A stretch of 46,832 nt of DNA from NCBI GenBank assembly GCA_017484095.1, contig JAFUTU010000010.1, forward strand, positions 1-46,832, read 5' to 3'. A program made the position numbers and the translations under genes. Numbering within the stretch: the stretch's first letter is position 1; each line of letters opens with the position of its first letter. This document shows positions 46,121-46,832 of the stretch, in pieces. This DNA is from Ruminococcus sp. (GTDB lineage: Bacteria; Bacillota; Clostridia; Oscillospirales; Ruminococcaceae). The notes below the pieces were generated by a model. That model searched no databases, was not told where the DNA came from, and saw only the letters and a list, made by a program, of their open reading frames with translations.

Positions 46121-46618
46121 ATGATAACGGCAGCACACACGAACACAATGAACAAGAAAAAAATAACCGACCTTCTCCTCTTTGTCATCGGCACGGGCAT
46201 AGTCGGTGCAGTATCCAGTTTAATAGCCGAGGGTAATTTCAAAGAGTTTTATAATTCTCTTGAAAAGCCTCCTCTTTCGCCACCGGGCTGGGTGTTCTCT
46301 GTCGCGTGGGTCATACTGTATATCCTTATGGCAATATCGGCATTCCTGATCTATGATACCGACCACCCCAACAGAAACAGCGCATTAAAGATCTATTTTG
46401 TTCAGCTGTTCATTAATTTCCTCTGGAGCCCTGTATTCTTCAGGTTCAAATCTCTTATCGGGGCAGCTGTAGTGGTAACGATGCTGCTGATAGCGGTATG
46501 GGTGATGATAAAGGCATTTTTTAAGATCAGAAAAAGTGCTGCACTTATAAACATTCCTTATCTTGCGTGGACTGTTTTTGCAGCATATCTGACCTACGGG
46601 TTTCTTCTGCTCAATTAA
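46121..46618 (+). CDS. TspO/MBR family membrane protein
   Basis: 165 residues from ATG 46121 (AAAGGA eight bases upstream; ATG 46115 overlaps the ribosome site). Five helices with the TspO landmarks: PPLSPPGWVFSVAWVILYILM (residues about 48-68) and QLFINFLWSPVFFRFKS, then the last helix YLAWTVFAAYLTYGFLLLN. TspO proteins bind porphyrins and other hydrophobic ligands; in anaerobes the role is unclear. The gene is divergent from the T-box promoter; a TATACT (46089-46094) could be its -10 but no clear -35 is seen. Confidence 0.92.
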   Translation: MITAAHTNTMNKKKITDLLLFVIGTGIVGAVSSLIAEGNFKEFYNSLEKPPLSPPGWVFSVAWVILYILMAISAFLIYDTDHPNRNSALKIYFVQLFINFLWSPVFFRFKSLIGAAVVVTMLLIAVWVMIKAFFKIRKSAALINIPYLAWTVFAAYLTYGFLLLN

Positions 46619-46630
46619 ACAGATCGATCG

Positions 46631-46660
46631 GCGCCTTCGGGAACGGAGGCGTCTTTGTCT
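46631..46660 (+). terminator. Terminator of the TspO gene
   Basis: A 9-bp stem with two wobbles (46631-46639 with 46644-46652) and a GGAA tetraloop; the T tract (TCTTTGTCTT) is interrupted. Confidence 0.75.
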
Positions 46661-46699
46661 TAAAAGCAGAGGCAGATATATTCAAAGAACAAAAAGCTG

Positions 46700-46727
46700 T
46701 TGACAAATCTCAAAAATATGGTATAAT
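46700..46727 (+). promoter_or_regulatory. Promoter of the tRNA-Gly gene
   Basis: TTGACA (46700-46705), spacer 16, TATAAT (46722-46727) with a TGG extended -10. Strong, as usual for stable RNA genes. Confidence 0.92.
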
Positions 46728-46757
46728 ATTAGTAGAAAAATAATAATTCAAAGTCTC

Positions 46758-46831
46758 GCAGATGTAGTATATCGGTATTACCTCGGCTTCCCAAGCCGAT
46801 GAGGCGGGTCCGACTCCCGTCATCTGCTCCA
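46758..46831 (+). tRNA. tRNA-Gly, anticodon CCC
   Basis: 74 bases with encoded CCA. Acceptor GCAGATG/CATCTGC, anticodon stem TCGGC/GCCGA with loop TTCCCAA (anticodon 46790-46792), discriminator T46828 as in bacterial tRNA-Gly. D loop has the GG pair. The T loop reads TCCGACT, so position 55 is C where nearly all elongator tRNAs have U (pseudouridine). Confidence 0.95.
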
Positions 46832-46832
46832 A

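Overview
The window looks like a chromosomal stretch from a Gram-positive anaerobe of the Clostridia, most likely a Ruminococcus-type Oscillospiraceae. This is an inference from protein style: an NPGTG cell-wall sorting signal, an LCP protein, a CotH/lamin-tail surface protein, AGGAGG ribosome sites, many TTG/GTG starts, consensus sigma-A promoters and an alanine T-box. No phage, insertion sequence or CRISPR array was seen; this is core genome with a few unusual gene architectures.

Layout. 1-1165: the tail of a sortase substrate, then a DUF2975/XRE pair whose promoter is studded with palindromes. 1166-5200: a membrane lipase-like hydrolase, a sigma factor with a membrane partner, and a NusG-II/Gx transporter pair. 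5207-7603: a CotH surface protein. 7734-10298: lysA and an LCP ligase. 10339-12763: ddl-murI-DUF1934, supplying D-amino acids for peptidoglycan. 12798-16362: a GH10-like lipoprotein, a small membrane protein and a Na/Pi cotransporter with a PhoU tail. 16450-23414: a complete F-type ATP synthase operon (I-B-E-F-H-A-G-D-C) whose c subunit carries a two-carboxylate Na+ motif. 23541-27104: a small lipoprotein, an anchored surface protein, a membrane protein and an orphan HlyD-like adaptor. 27162-31098: lepA-two membrane proteins-hemW. 31101-35145: CPBP protease, a DUF975-CmpB fusion and an Amidase_3 enzyme.

35201-46050 is the most interesting part. One perfect sigma-A promoter and an alanine T-box (specifier GCU) precede eight tightly packed genes: CPCC-alaS, HIT, comEC, holA, rnmV, MBOAT, DHHW-like and pyrB, ending at a strong terminator. 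Several of these are structurally odd. The CPCC zinc-ribbon reading frame runs into alanyl-tRNA synthetase without a stop. ComEC has lost the metal ligands of its beta-lactamase-like domain. The MBOAT acyltransferase and its DHHW/AlgX-like partner have both lost every expected catalytic residue. PyrB carries the zinc-ribbon of PyrI but not its nucleotide-binding domain.

The window ends with a divergent TspO gene and a tRNA-Gly(CCC) that has C instead of U at position 55. All functional statements come from reading motifs by eye; no database search was run.
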